Assembly (NCBI GenBank): GCA_019752335.1
Contig: JAIEMJ010000001.1
Coordinates: forward strand, 269,088 to 333,087
Source: Bryobacteraceae bacterium
Lineage (GTDB): Bacteria; Acidobacteriota; Terriglobia; Bryobacterales; Bryobacteraceae
DNA: 64,000 bases
Direction: 5' to 3'
Shown here: piece after piece, positions 31,847 through 44,386 of the stretch
Numbering within the stretch: position 1 is the stretch's first letter
Layout: each line of letters starts with the position of its first letter
Program-made: the position numbers and the translations under genes
Notes under the pieces: generated by a model
Databases searched by the model: none
What the model saw: only the letters and a program-made list of their open reading frames with translations
What the model was told of the DNA's origin: nothing

Positions 31847-34800
31847 ATGCTAAACGAATCTGTAGTTGAAGAAGCCGCTCTGAGCTGGTTCAGCGAGATC
31901 GGCTACGCCACTGCCCATGGCCCCACCCTCTCCCCCGGTGAACCGGCCAGCGAACGAGCGTCGTTTGCCGACGTCGCACTGGAGGGCCGCCTGCGTGAGG
32001 CCATCCGCCGGCTGAACCCCACCATTCCCGCCGAAGCCCAGGACGACGCGCTGCGCAAAGTCCTCCGCGTCGGCACGCCGTCGCTCACCCAAACCAATCG
32101 CACGCTTCACGCCATGCTCCGCGACGGCGTCCCCGTCGAATACCGCCGCCCCGATGGCAGCATTGCCGGTAATCATGCCCGTCTCCTGGACTTCGAGCAC
32201 CCCAAAGCCAACGATTGGCTGGCCGTCAACCAGTTCACCGTCAGCGAAGGCCAACACAAGCGCAAGCCCGATATCGTCGTCTTCGTCAACGGCTTACCGC
32301 TTGCGGTCGTCGAACTCAAGAACGCTACCGACGAAAACGCCACCATCTGGACCGCCTACCAACAGCTCCAAACCTACAAGCAGGAGATTGGTAGCCTGTT
32401 CCACTACAACGAAGTGCTGGTGGTTTCGGACGGCTTGCATGCGCGCGTTGGGTCGCTGACGGCCAATCAGGAGTGGTTCAAGGTTTGGCGCACGATTGAC
32501 GGCGAGGATGAAGCGGGCAAGTCCGTGCTGGAACTCGATACGCTCATCCGCGGCGTCTTTGAGCCTCAACGCTTCCTGGACCTCATCCAACATTTCATCG
32601 TCTTCGAGGAAGACCCCGATAGCGACCGGTTGCACAAGATCATCGCCGGCTACCATCAGTTCCACGCTGTGAACACGGCCGTCGAAGAGACGGTCCGCGC
32701 GAGCGGCATGGGTGCCGAAACAGCAGGCAGGGGGACAACGGGGAACGGCAAGCCGGGAGACCGCAAAGCCGGTGTCGTCTGGCACACGCAGGGCTCCGGC
32801 AAGAGCTTCTCCATGCTCTTCTACGCCTCGCGCGTCGTGCGCCACCCGGCGATGCAGAACCCCACCATCGTCGTGCTCACCGATCGCAACGACTTGGACG
32901 ACCAACTCTTCGGCCAATTCCAGCGCTGCCACGAACTGCTGCGCCAGAGGCCCGTCCAGGCGCAGGACCGCGAACACCTGCGCGAACTACTGAAGGTGGC
33001 CAGCGGCGGTGTGGTCTTCACCACCATCCAAAAGTTCCTGCCCGGCAAAGGCGAGCGCATGCCCGAACTGTCCGCCCGCCAGAACATCGTCGTCATCGCT
33101 GACGAAGCCCATCGCAGCCAATATGACGTCATCGACGGCCTAGCCCGCAACATGCGCGATGCCCTGAAGAATGCTTCCTTCATAGGATTTACAGGAACGC
33201 CGATTGAAAAGGACGACGCCAACACGCGTGGCACCTTCGGCGATTACATCTCGGTCTATGACATCCAGCGCGCCGTGGCCGACGGCGCCACCGTGCCCAT
33301 CTACTACGAAAGCCGGATCTCCAAGCTCTCGCTCAACCAAGCCGCGATGCCCAAGATCGACGACGACTTCGAGGAGATCACTGAAGGCGAAGAGCCGACG
33401 CGGCGCGAAAAGCTCAAAACCAAATGGGCCGCGCTCGAAGTGATGGTGGGCAACGAGAAGCGCATCGCGCAGATCGCCGCCGACCTCGTTCTCCACTACG
33501 AGCGCCGCTGCGAGTCGCTGGCGGGCAAAGCCATGGTCGTCTGCATGAGCCGCCGCATCTGCGTCGACCTCTACAACGCCCTCATCGCACTACGCCCGGA
33601 CTGGGCCGGCGCGGATGATGACGACGATGAGACCGGCCGGGCCTGCGTAGTGAAGATCGTAATGACCGGTAGCGCCGACGATGGCCCCGCCTGAAGCCGC
33701 ACATCCGCAGCAAAGAGCGCCGCCGTGCACTGGCGAATCGCTTCAAGGACCCGAAAGATTCCTTCCGCATCGTCATCGTCCGCGATATGTGGCTCACCGG
33801 CTTCGACGCCCCCTGTCTCCACACCATGTACGCCGACAAGCCCATGAGCGGCCACGGCCTCATGCAGGCCATCGCTCGCGTCAACCGCGTTTATCGCGAC
33901 AAGCCCGGCGGCCTGATTGTTGACTACTTGGGCCTCGCCGACCAACTCAAGAAGGCCCTCGCCACCTACACCGAAAGCGGCGGCCAAGGTACGCCCAGCA
34001 TTGACACGTCCAAGGCGATCGATGTGATGCGCGAAAAACACCGCGTCGCCTGCGACCTGATGCACGGCTTCCACTGGGGCAAGTGGCTCACCGGCACCCC
34101 CGTCGAGCGCCTCGCCCTGATCCCCGCCGGCCAGGAACATGTCCTCCAACAGGAGAACGGCAAGCAGCGCTTCGCCGAAACCGTCACCGCACTGTCTCGC
34201 GCCTTCGCCCTCTGCTCCTCCACCGACGAAGCGCTGGAACTTCGCGACGACATCGCCTTCTTCCAAGCCATCCGCACTCAGCTATCGAAAACGACCGGCG
34301 CCAAACGCGCCCCAGAACAACTCGACGCCGCCGTCCGCCAACTCGTCTCCGGCGCCATCATGGCCAACGAAGGCATCATCGACGTCTTCACTGCCGCCGG
34401 GCTCAAGCAGCCCAACATCAGCATCCTCTCCGATCAGTTCCTGGCTGAGGTGCGTGGCCTCAAGTACAAGAATGTCGCGGCCGAGTTGCTGGCTACGCTC
34501 CTCAAAGGGGAGATCACCACCAAGTCTCCCAATAACCTCGTCCAAAGCCGTACCTTCTCGGAGATGCTCAAGAGCACCCTGAACGCTTATCACAATCGCG
34601 CCATTTCCAGGATGGAAGTGATCGAAGAACTGATCAAACTGGCCAAGATCATGGACGCCGCCGCCAAGCGCGGCAACGAACTCGGCCTCAACAACGAAGA
34701 GATCGCCTTCTACGACGCCCTCGCCGCGAACGAAAGCGCGGTCCGCGCCATGGGCAACGACCAACTCAAGGTGATCGCCGCCGAACTCGTCACCCAGGTT

Positions 34801-34959
34801 CGCAAGAGCGTCACCATCGACTGGACCTTGCGCGAAAGCGCCCGCGCCACCATCAAAGTGATGGTCAAGCGGATTCTCCGCAAATACGGGTATCCGCCGG
34901 ATCTGCAAGACGAAGCCGTGCAGACGGTGGCGGAGTCGCTTTGCGCGGATTGGGTGTAG
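31847..34959 (+). pseudogene. hsdR: Type I restriction endonuclease subunit R, one-base frameshift
   Basis: About 1037 aa when corrected. N-terminal PD-ExK nuclease ([21 protein letters not shown]), helicase Walker A QGSGKSF, DEAH box [18 protein letters not shown], and motif VI region [17 protein letters not shown]. The first frame stops with TGA at 33692-33694; restoring one G (TGA to TGGA) continues into [20 protein letters not shown] in the frame that ends at 34959. It cuts DNA lacking the HsdM mark, so loss would leave a methylation-only system. A sequencing error is the main alternative. Confidence 0.9.
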
Positions 34960-35155
34960 CTCGAATCACCCCGAATTGCTGCCGGCCATCCAGCCCCGAA
35001 CGCCGTGAACGCGGTGCGGACCAGTTGGAGGAACTCTGAGCGCAAGCCACTTACTAGCGTGCGTGGCTGGCGGGTGTGCGACAGGCGGCAATGAATATGC
35101 GCAAGAACCCGGACGAAGGGTACCTCTACGGGAGATTCAGGCGGGGAACCCTTAG

Positions 35156-35517
35156 TCAGGTGGCGCGGCGCAGGGCTTGGTAGACCTGGCAATTGGTCGC
35201 GGGGCCATGCTTCGCGCTCCGCTTCACCATGCCTTGCAGTTCGTCGCGCGCAGTTCCACCAGGGCGGCGATCCGGGTCTCGATCTCGCGGACCTTCTCCT
35301 CCACCTTGGCACACATTGCTTGGCGGGAGGAGTCGCTGGTGGCGGTGATGGCGTAGAGTTCGTTGATTTCGCGCAGGGAGAAGCCGAAGTCCTGGGCGCG
35401 TTTGATGGATCGGATGCGTTCTACGGTCGCTTGGGGGTATTGGCGGAAGCCCGAACGCGCTTCGGGGCGGGGAATTAGGCCGAGCCGCTCGTAGTAGCGG
35501 ATCGTCTCGACATGCAC
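35156..35517 (-). pseudogene. Degraded MerR family regulator
   Basis: HVETIRYYERLGLIPRPEAR and the following helices are MerR, like the mercury or heavy-metal group. The first about 10 residues of the HTH are replaced by unrelated sequence with an upstream stop. The C-terminus ends early (ELRATNCKAW) because CGCGCGC at 35245-35251 has two extra bases; without them the frame gives RDELQGMVKRSAKHGPATNC then QVYQALRRAT, a normal MerR tail. Confidence 0.8.
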
Positions 35518-35782
35518 CCCGCCTTGCGCGTCGCTTAGGCGATGGTTCTACTCTTCGCAGCAGGGGCAGCCACAGCCGCGCTTGCTTTGGCCTATCTACA
35601 TCCAACGTCCGCTGGGCTAAAGCCTCACGGGCAGCGCCAAAGAGCGCGTGATGGCCATTCTTTTCGGCAAGACGATGTCGGAATCGCGCGAAGGCGACCG
35701 TCTCGACGAACCCGTCGTGAAAGGCGTAACGGGGGCGACGAACTAGAGAGACCAGTGCATTCAGGGGGTTCCGGTATCGCCC
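35518..35782. other. Gene-free stretch with one coding-like remnant
   Basis: A plus-strand frame about 35634-35746 reads SAKERVMAILFGKTMSESRE and GDRLDEPVVKGVTGATN before a stop, with no start. It looks like the C-terminal scrap of a lost gene; family not recognised. The rest shows nothing. Confidence 0.35.
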
Positions 35783-38398
<2,616 letters not shown>

Positions 38399-38634
38399 GG
38401 GTTGTCTCTGAAGGAAGTATAGCATATGAGTCAATAAAAGTGTGAAAATCTTAGCGAGATACACTCATACCGAGTAACGACACCTACGATCCCCCCAAAT
38501 AACCCCTTAGTACCCCCTCATTCTTGGCCCCAAGTTCCCTAGGATCGCGCACAGTGTGGTGTCACAATATGGCTATACCGCCCGGAGAAGGTCGAGGAAC
38601 CCTTCGCCTGGCTTGCTTTTGTTCGGAGGAAAAA

Positions 38635-39711
38635 ATGGCTACGCCTGTCATGGCTCGCCCGTTGGTGAATTGCGCGATTTTCTATGAACCGTCTGTCCTG
38701 GAGGCCTTGCGCCGTTCAGCGCAGGCGGCCTTCGACGCCGACCTCACCCCCGTGCTCGGTTTGCTGTTGGGTCGCCGTGCGCCCGAAGAAATCTCCGTCA
38801 CCGCTTGGCTGCCGGTGGGCAGCGGCTCGGGCAGCCGCGAGGCCAACCTCACCCGGGCCATGGAATTGGCCCGCCTCGAGTTTCCCACCGAAAAAGTCAT
38901 CGGCTGGTTCCGCTCGAAACACAACGGTGAGGCGCGGTTAACGGGAGAAGAACTCGATACCCCCGGCTTCGCCACTCCCGGCGCGCCACCCCTCACGCTC
39001 GTCTTGCGACCTTCCAGCCAACGTCCGCTCCGCGTTGCCGCCTACCTCCCCCAGGCGGAAACCGGACTCATCAGTGACCGTCCGCTGCAGGAGTTCTTTA
39101 TCCAGCGCCCACAGGACGCGGTGCCGGCCACGCCAGCCAGCGCTGCCGTCGTCCGCCCGCCCAATCCACGCCGCTTCCGCGCCTCCGTCGAGCGCCTGTT
39201 GTGGGCCTTCCCGATTGGCCTGCTGCTGCTGGTCGGCGTGGCAGCTTTCGGCACGTCCAGGGTGAGCGACGATGATCCTTCGCTGCCGTTGGCGGTTCTG
39301 GCCAAACACCCCGAGGCTGCTCCGGCGAAAGCTATGCCTGTGCCGCTACGGCTCACCCCCGGCGCCACGCAATGGCAGATGCGCTGGAATGCCCGGCCCG
39401 GCGTTGAACGGGCTTCGCTCACGCTGATCCGCGATGGCCAAAAACAGAACATTACCTTGACACCCAGCGAATACGCGGAAGGCCTTTACTTCTTCCCGCC
39501 GCCTACCGGCGATCTCGAGATTCTGCTCCAGACCTATGTGAAAGAACAAGCCTCCACGGACGCCACCGCCCGCGTAGTAGCTTCCGCGACGTTACCTCCC
39601 CCGGCGTCGCGGGACCTCGCCGAACTCGCCAAGGCGAAGCAAGAGTTGCAGGATGAGCGTGCCCGGCACCAGCGCCTGATGCAACTCTACGGCATCCGTC
39701 CGGCTAACTAA
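38635..39711 (+). CDS. Membrane protein with JAB/MPN-like N-terminal domain
   Basis: 358 aa from the ATG at 38635 with GGAGGA just upstream. Residues 10-145 resemble a JAB/MPN fold seen repeatedly in acidobacterial hypotheticals (VIGWFRSKHNGEARLTGEEL, LTLVLRPSSQ), but the HxHx7SxxD zinc motif of isopeptidases is absent, so probably not a protease. One membrane helix near 183-203, a beta-rich region, and a C-terminal helix (LAKAKQELQDERARHQRLMQ). Role unknown. Confidence 0.6.
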   Translation: MATPVMARPLVNCAIFYEPSVLEALRRSAQAAFDADLTPVLGLLLGRRAPEEISVTAWLPVGSGSGSREANLTRAMELARLEFPTEKVIGWFRSKHNGEARLTGEELDTPGFATPGAPPLTLVLRPSSQRPLRVAAYLPQAETGLISDRPLQEFFIQRPQDAVPATPASAAVVRPPNPRRFRASVERLLWAFPIGLLLLVGVAAFGTSRVSDDDPSLPLAVLAKHPEAAPAKAMPVPLRLTPGATQWQMRWNARPGVERASLTLIRDGQKQNITLTPSEYAEGLYFFPPPTGDLEILLQTYVKEQASTDATARVVASATLPPPASRDLAELAKAKQELQDERARHQRLMQLYGIRPAN

Positions 39712-40261
39712 CCAGAGGCCAACGCAGTTTGACTCCATCGTCCTGGCGGAGCATCTCGCCGCCCTGCGCTTCGACGATCCGGCGCCCCAGGGGGTCCTCC
39801 AGCGCCGCGCCACGCACCATGACGATCGCCGCCTTGCCTTCGCTCCGCAATTCCAGCCGCGGATTGGCGCTCGCTTGCAGAAGCCGGTCCAGCACATAGG
39901 CGAGGACCTCAGGTTCGGCCGCAACATACGGGTCACCTCCTTCATGCACCATCGCCGTCACCCCGGTCCGCCGCAGGCTGGCCTGAATCGCCTCGCGCAG
40001 CCGCACCGGTCTCAGCTCCGCGCCGCGCCCCCCGCGCAGCGACCGGCCCCAAACGGCCATCCCGGCCAGGGCCGCCACGACGACTGCCCAGTAAGCCGGC
40101 GGCACGCCGGACTCCTGCTGCAAGAGTCTTGCTCCCAACCAGGTTAGGGCCGTAAGCCAGAGGATCGCGCAAATGGCCCAAGCCAGGGTCCGCTGGAAAC
40201 GCTGTTCACGCGAAGTCACCCTCCCAGTATCGCGCTCCACGCGTGGTTGCCAGTAAGCCAA
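39704..40261 (-). CDS. Membrane protein with degenerate histidine-kinase ATPase-like domain
   Basis: 185 aa; a GTG at 40222 is an alternative start. Two membrane helices (26-46 and 55-72), then a domain that resembles a worn HATPase: EPEVLAYVLDRLLQASANPR in place of the N box and GRRIVEAQGGEMLRQDDG near the end. No phospho-histidine and no clear G boxes. Convergent with the JAB-like gene, overlapping by 8 bases. Confidence 0.5.
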   Translation of the reverse strand: MAYWQPRVERDTGRVTSREQRFQRTLAWAICAILWLTALTWLGARLLQQESGVPPAYWAVVVAALAGMAVWGRSLRGGRGAELRPVRLREAIQASLRRTGVTAMVHEGGDPYVAAEPEVLAYVLDRLLQASANPRLELRSEGKAAIVMVRGAALEDPLGRRIVEAQGGEMLRQDDGVKLRWPLVS

Positions 40262-40336
40262 CCGGGGCTGTGTTCCCGGCGCCTATTGGCTTTTTCCGGA
40301 GTAAGTGCCGAGCTCGTGGCTCGCGAAGCCTTCCAC

Positions 40337-42130
40337 CTACTTGCTGTGGACGCTCTCGGCGTAGACCAGGTCGCCCGTCAGCCCGTCGTAGTATTGGATG
40401 ACTAAGTGCGGCTTCGGGTAAGCCACCCAACGTGGTTTTCCCGGTTCCACCGGATTGTTGAAGACGTTGTTAATTTGCGCCACCGCGTAGTAAGGCATTT
40501 TGCGCAGAGTGCCCGGAACGTCGTCCCGAATGTAAGTGGACCAGCGAATATCCACCTGCCGTCCGCGTGAATCGAACGGACCGTTGGCGGGGCGGCCGCC
40601 CTCGCTCTTCGCCGGGTGGTTTTGCGAGTTCAGTGGTCCGGAAGCGAACTCCCACACGCGATCCGTGATCTTCACGGCGAAGCTATTGTGTAAGTCGCCG
40701 GTCATGACAATCACCGGTTTCCCCAAGGACTCCCAGAATTGAATCATCTCCTCGCGTTCCGGGCCGAAAGCAGTCCAAGCGTCGTCCTTATTGCCGGGTA
40801 AGTCACTACCGGGCGTGCCGACATGAGGAATGGTCAGGTTGACCGACGAGGCCAGGAAGAAAAAGTCGGCGTCGCTCTTCGCCATGCTGCTCTTCAACCA
40901 CTCGCGCTGTTTCTTGCCCATGATCGAGAGGCCGGGCTGATTGGGCTTGGTCACATCGTGCGAGTCGCGTTGGCTGCGGGTGTCGAGTAAGTAGACTTCC
41001 ACGTTACCGACGCGAAAACTGGCGTAGCTCTGCCGGCCGATGGAATAAGTGGAATTGCGTGTAGCTTTGGGTGCCGGACGAATGCGCAGCCGCTGGCCGT
41101 CCAGGATTTGGACGATCTCATAAACGCCCGCATTGGGCTCGCCTTCCAGATTCGCGCCGCGCCCGACGTCCACGCCCGCCAGCTGCCCGCCCCAATGAAC
41201 GTGCAGGTTATTGGTCTGCGCTAAGTCGAGCTTCGTGAAGTCGGCGCCAGCGTCCGTCAGGATATCCGATCCGGCGGTAAGCTGCGCCTGGCCGAATTGA
41301 ATTGCCTGCGGCGCCACCACCGGTTGAGAGCCAGCCAGATAGTCGTACCAGGCTTGCATGCCGATATCGCGAAACACCGCCCGCCGGTCGCGTAGCCCGA
41401 TGGTGGCCGTACCATAGACGTCGTTTAGAATCTCGTGGTCGTCAGGCGTATAGTAAGAGGGCATCTCGCGATGCCAGGCGGCCAAAGCAGCGCCGCGCTC
41501 CAGATAATATTTGTAGTTCTCCCAGACGCCGGTAATGGAGGGCGCCAGTTTCGCCACCAGGGGCTCCGCTCCGCCCGCCACGCCGTTCTGCTCACGCCAT
41601 TGTTCCAGCGAAAAATCGCGTTTCTCTTCGTAGAGCCAGTCGCCGTTCATGATGGAAAACAACGTCTGGTCGCGCAATTTACTCAGCATGGTGCGGTAAG
41701 CGGGCAATTCCGGCCGGATCATCTGTTGCGCACAGGACCCGAATTGGAAGCGGAAATTAAACAGACCACGCGGATTGGTAACCGGATCGCGAAAGGCCGC
41801 GGCGTCCGGCAACGTGCGAAACGAACCCGCCGGACCAGCGTCGCGCTCCGTCACCGGTTGGTAGTAGTAGCGAGTGTTCGGTTCCAGGTTGGTCAGCTTC
41901 AGCCAGCCAGTCTGGTCATGGGCGAGCGTCGTCCGCACGGGTGCCGACACTTGGTCCAGCTTGTCCGGAGCAAGCCCGTAGCGGACGCGAAACTCTCCCG
42001 GCCGCGACGTCCGCGCCCAAACGGAGATCTCACGCGTGCCGACATGGCCCAGCATCGGGCCATGCGTGATCCGCAGGACGGGTTGCGCCCACAGGGCGGC
42101 GAGGGAAGAGAGGAGGAAGAGTAAGCGCAT
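40337..42130 (-). CDS. PhoD-like alkaline phosphatase/phosphodiesterase
   Basis: 597 aa from the ATG at 42130 (MRLLFLLSSLAALWAQ signal peptide). An N-terminal Ig-like domain (GTREISVWARTSRPGEFRVR) precedes the calcineurin-like PhoD domain with QFGSCAQQM, MNGDWLYEE, YYTPDDHEILNDVYG and VIVMTGDLHNSF, the metal-binding loops. Such enzymes release phosphate from phosphodiesters outside the cell. Its sense strand is notably rich in ACTTA. Confidence 0.9.
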   Translation of the reverse strand: MRLLFLLSSLAALWAQPVLRITHGPMLGHVGTREISVWARTSRPGEFRVRYGLAPDKLDQVSAPVRTTLAHDQTGWLKLTNLEPNTRYYYQPVTERDAGPAGSFRTLPDAAAFRDPVTNPRGLFNFRFQFGSCAQQMIRPELPAYRTMLSKLRDQTLFSIMNGDWLYEEKRDFSLEQWREQNGVAGGAEPLVAKLAPSITGVWENYKYYLERGAALAAWHREMPSYYTPDDHEILNDVYGTATIGLRDRRAVFRDIGMQAWYDYLAGSQPVVAPQAIQFGQAQLTAGSDILTDAGADFTKLDLAQTNNLHVHWGGQLAGVDVGRGANLEGEPNAGVYEIVQILDGQRLRIRPAPKATRNSTYSIGRQSYASFRVGNVEVYLLDTRSQRDSHDVTKPNQPGLSIMGKKQREWLKSSMAKSDADFFFLASSVNLTIPHVGTPGSDLPGNKDDAWTAFGPEREEMIQFWESLGKPVIVMTGDLHNSFAVKITDRVWEFASGPLNSQNHPAKSEGGRPANGPFDSRGRQVDIRWSTYIRDDVPGTLRKMPYYAVAQINNVFNNPVEPGKPRWVAYPKPHLVIQYYDGLTGDLVYAESVHSK

Positions 42131-42223
42131 CGCGCCTATCAACATACCTCAGAATGACGGCCATATTGTGGGTCGCCGGTGTCAGATCCCGGGGGCTAAA
42201 CCGGTGCGTCTCACGATGGGCCG

Positions 42224-42505
42224 CTAGCTTTGCTTACTCGGAATGCGAGAGATCGCTTGCAGCATGGTCTTTGTGTTCTGGTTGATCACTCTCTTGAGTT
42301 TTGCCGTGCAGACTGCCGCAATGAGTCCAACACCCATCAGCACGGGTTCCAATCTTAGTTCCCGGCCGGGGCTTCGTTCTGTCAACCAGATAACTCCCCC
42401 GAGCGCTACGACTGTCGCCACGATCTCCTTGATGCGGCCATAACGCTCCGCCTGCTCAACGCCTGCCAGCGCCTTGCGGATGAAAACGTCTTCTTCATTC
42501 TCCAT
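42224..42505 (-). CDS. Small membrane protein coupled to ECF sigma
   Basis: 93 aa with two membrane helices (residues 27-43 and 53-68) and short charged ends. Its start overlaps the sigma gene end by 11 bases. Position suggests an anti-sigma or regulator of the sigma factor; no motif proves it. Confidence 0.6.
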   Translation of the reverse strand: MENEEDVFIRKALAGVEQAERYGRIKEIVATVVALGGVIWLTERSPGRELRLEPVLMGVGLIAAVCTAKLKRVINQNTKTMLQAISRIPSKQS

Positions 42506-43079
42506 GGTTGCCTCCTATGACAAACTTACGGATAGTACCGACCCCATAGGAAAGCCGGGATTTCGCGGTTCCGACAGGGATATCGAGAATCGCCGCCGTC
42601 TCTTCCAATGAGAGATGTTGTTGGTAGTGCAGCAGGAGTACGGCTCGGCTTGCTGGGGACACCCGGTCCACCAATCGTAGAAAGTCGGAATCGAACTCCT
42701 CTTGCCGATTTGCGCTGGCGCCTGCCCACGAGCGAATCAGCTCGGGATCATTTTCGAGTTCGCGCCAACGCTTCGCCTTCTTCAAATAGGCAAACGCCGT
42801 GCGCGTTGCAATACGGAACGTCCAAGCTCTGAAGACGCTCGGCTCCCTGAGATGCCGAATCTGCCGGTAGATCTTTAGCGCCACCTCTTGCAAGATATCG
42901 TCTGCCTCCGATTCACCGGCGAGCTTGACCACATACCGGCGGACAGGTCCATGCACCTTTCGCAATAACTGCTCAAAGGCGGCCAGGTCACCGCACTGAG
43001 CGCGCGCGACGAGCAGCGCTTCTCCCGCGCTATCGGCTATGGATTCCAGGGGAAGTTCGTCCTGTGTATGCCTTTCCAT
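42495..43079 (-). CDS. ECF RNA polymerase sigma factor
   Basis: 194 aa. Region 2 (LLRKVHGPVRRYVVKLAGES, ADDILQEVALKIYRQIR) and region 4 (SRAVLLLHYQQHLSLEETAA, GTAKSRLSYGVGTIRKFV) are recognisable. Overlaps the 93-aa membrane gene downstream. Target regulon unknown. Confidence 0.88.
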   Translation of the reverse strand: MERHTQDELPLESIADSAGEALLVARAQCGDLAAFEQLLRKVHGPVRRYVVKLAGESEADDILQEVALKIYRQIRHLREPSVFRAWTFRIATRTAFAYLKKAKRWRELENDPELIRSWAGASANRQEEFDSDFLRLVDRVSPASRAVLLLHYQQHLSLEETAAILDIPVGTAKSRLSYGVGTIRKFVIGGNHGE

Positions 43080-43531
43080 TTTGTTGCTGGCGACTCATCT
43101 CTCAGAGGCCTTCAGCGGCATGAACGGTTCGGAAAAGACGACACTTTATTTGTGAGCCCTCGCGCAAGGGCACTGCCAGGAGATTGGCGGCAGGGTGATC
43201 CGTCGGCGTTGGTGGACAGGGTGGTGACGTTGGCCGCGCTTGCTCCCTCGGTGTTGGCGAACGGGCACCTTGCGAACCCCTACGGCCCAAAGCCGGCGGC
43301 CAGCAAGCCCGTGGGTTCGCTGTCGCTCCCTACTGAATCTCAAGTTCTCCCGGACTTTCTTGCGGGTAGTTTGTACCCGCATCGGTGGTTGGAAAGTCAG
43401 GTAAAGGCCTGATTCTGTGTGGTCTGGCAAAAACCTCTGGCACAATCTCATGCTTGACCCTGCCCTGATGAACGTGCAACGATCAGGCCAAAGTATTGCA
43501 AGCAGTAATAGCAGCGAGGTTCGGAGGAACG
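43080..43531. other. Gene-free region before PEP-CTERM gene
   Basis: About 450 bases with no convincing gene; the short open frames lack codon bias and homology. Contains the promoters of the divergent sigma and PEP-CTERM genes, and GGAGGAACG just before the PEP-CTERM ATG. An inverted pair GGCCTGAT / ATCAGGCC spans about 43406-43490. Confidence 0.4.
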
Positions 43532-44332
43532 ATGAGACAACTGTGTTTTGCGGGGTTGCTTTGGGCGGGATCCGCGCTGGCGGCCACGATCTACGACTCT
43601 ATTCCGGCGCCTCAGCCGCCCAATGTTCCGAGCTTGGGCTATCAGGCGACTCAGACGAGCGAATTCGGCGCCTTGATTCAGTTCGCGGGTTCATCGCGCG
43701 ACCTGAGTACGGTTACGGTGCTGATGAGTGACTGGGCGCTCGCTTCTACTTACTCGTCGCTGAGCGCCACGTGGAATCATCCGTTGACGTTAAACCTATA
43801 CAGCGTTGACAATTCCGGCCCGAATCCCGCGCCCGGAGCACTCCTCGCCACGCGAACCGCGACGTTCGCCATTCCCTGGCGTCCCGAGGCCAGCGCTGGC
43901 TGTAACGGCGGCTGGCGTGCGGCCGACAATCTTTGTTACAGCGGATTTGCTTTCACCGTTTCTTTCGACTTCACCGGAGTGACGGTGCCAAACCAGATCA
44001 TTTACGGGTTCGCCTACAACACGCAGACGTACGGCGCGAACCCGCTCGGAACGGACGGACCCTACAATTCGTTGAATTTTGGACTTCCGGCCGGCCCGAG
44101 CATCGGGACGAATCCGTTTCCGGATACGGCCTACTGGAACACGTCCACGGCGAGCAACTATAGCGACGGGGGAGCGGGCGGCACCGGAACGTTCCGCCGC
44201 GACACGGACTGGAGTGGCTACACGGGCGGCGTCCGCTTTGAGGCGGTGGACGCGGTACCCGAGCCATCGGGGTTCCTCCTGCTGGGCAGCGGTCTGTTGG
44301 CTCTCGCCTGGGGTGGCCGGCGTAAGAGGTAA
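43532..44332 (+). CDS. PEP-CTERM sorting domain protein
   Basis: 266 aa from the ATG at 43532 with GGAGG upstream. Signal peptide (MRQLCFAGLLWAGSALAATI), a beta-rich body with many Asn/Ser/Thr/Gly, and the sorting tail VPEPSGFLLLGSGLLALAWG then GRRKR. The tail is cut by an exosortase for surface display, perhaps in exopolysaccharide. No exosortase gene lies in the window. Confidence 0.93.
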   Translation: MRQLCFAGLLWAGSALAATIYDSIPAPQPPNVPSLGYQATQTSEFGALIQFAGSSRDLSTVTVLMSDWALASTYSSLSATWNHPLTLNLYSVDNSGPNPAPGALLATRTATFAIPWRPEASAGCNGGWRAADNLCYSGFAFTVSFDFTGVTVPNQIIYGFAYNTQTYGANPLGTDGPYNSLNFGLPAGPSIGTNPFPDTAYWNTSTASNYSDGGAGGTGTFRRDTDWSGYTGGVRFEAVDAVPEPSGFLLLGSGLLALAWGGRRKR

Positions 44333-44386
44333 GGCCGAACCGCCGAAGCAGCGGGAATCCGGCGAGTTTGATAAGCTTTCCGAACC

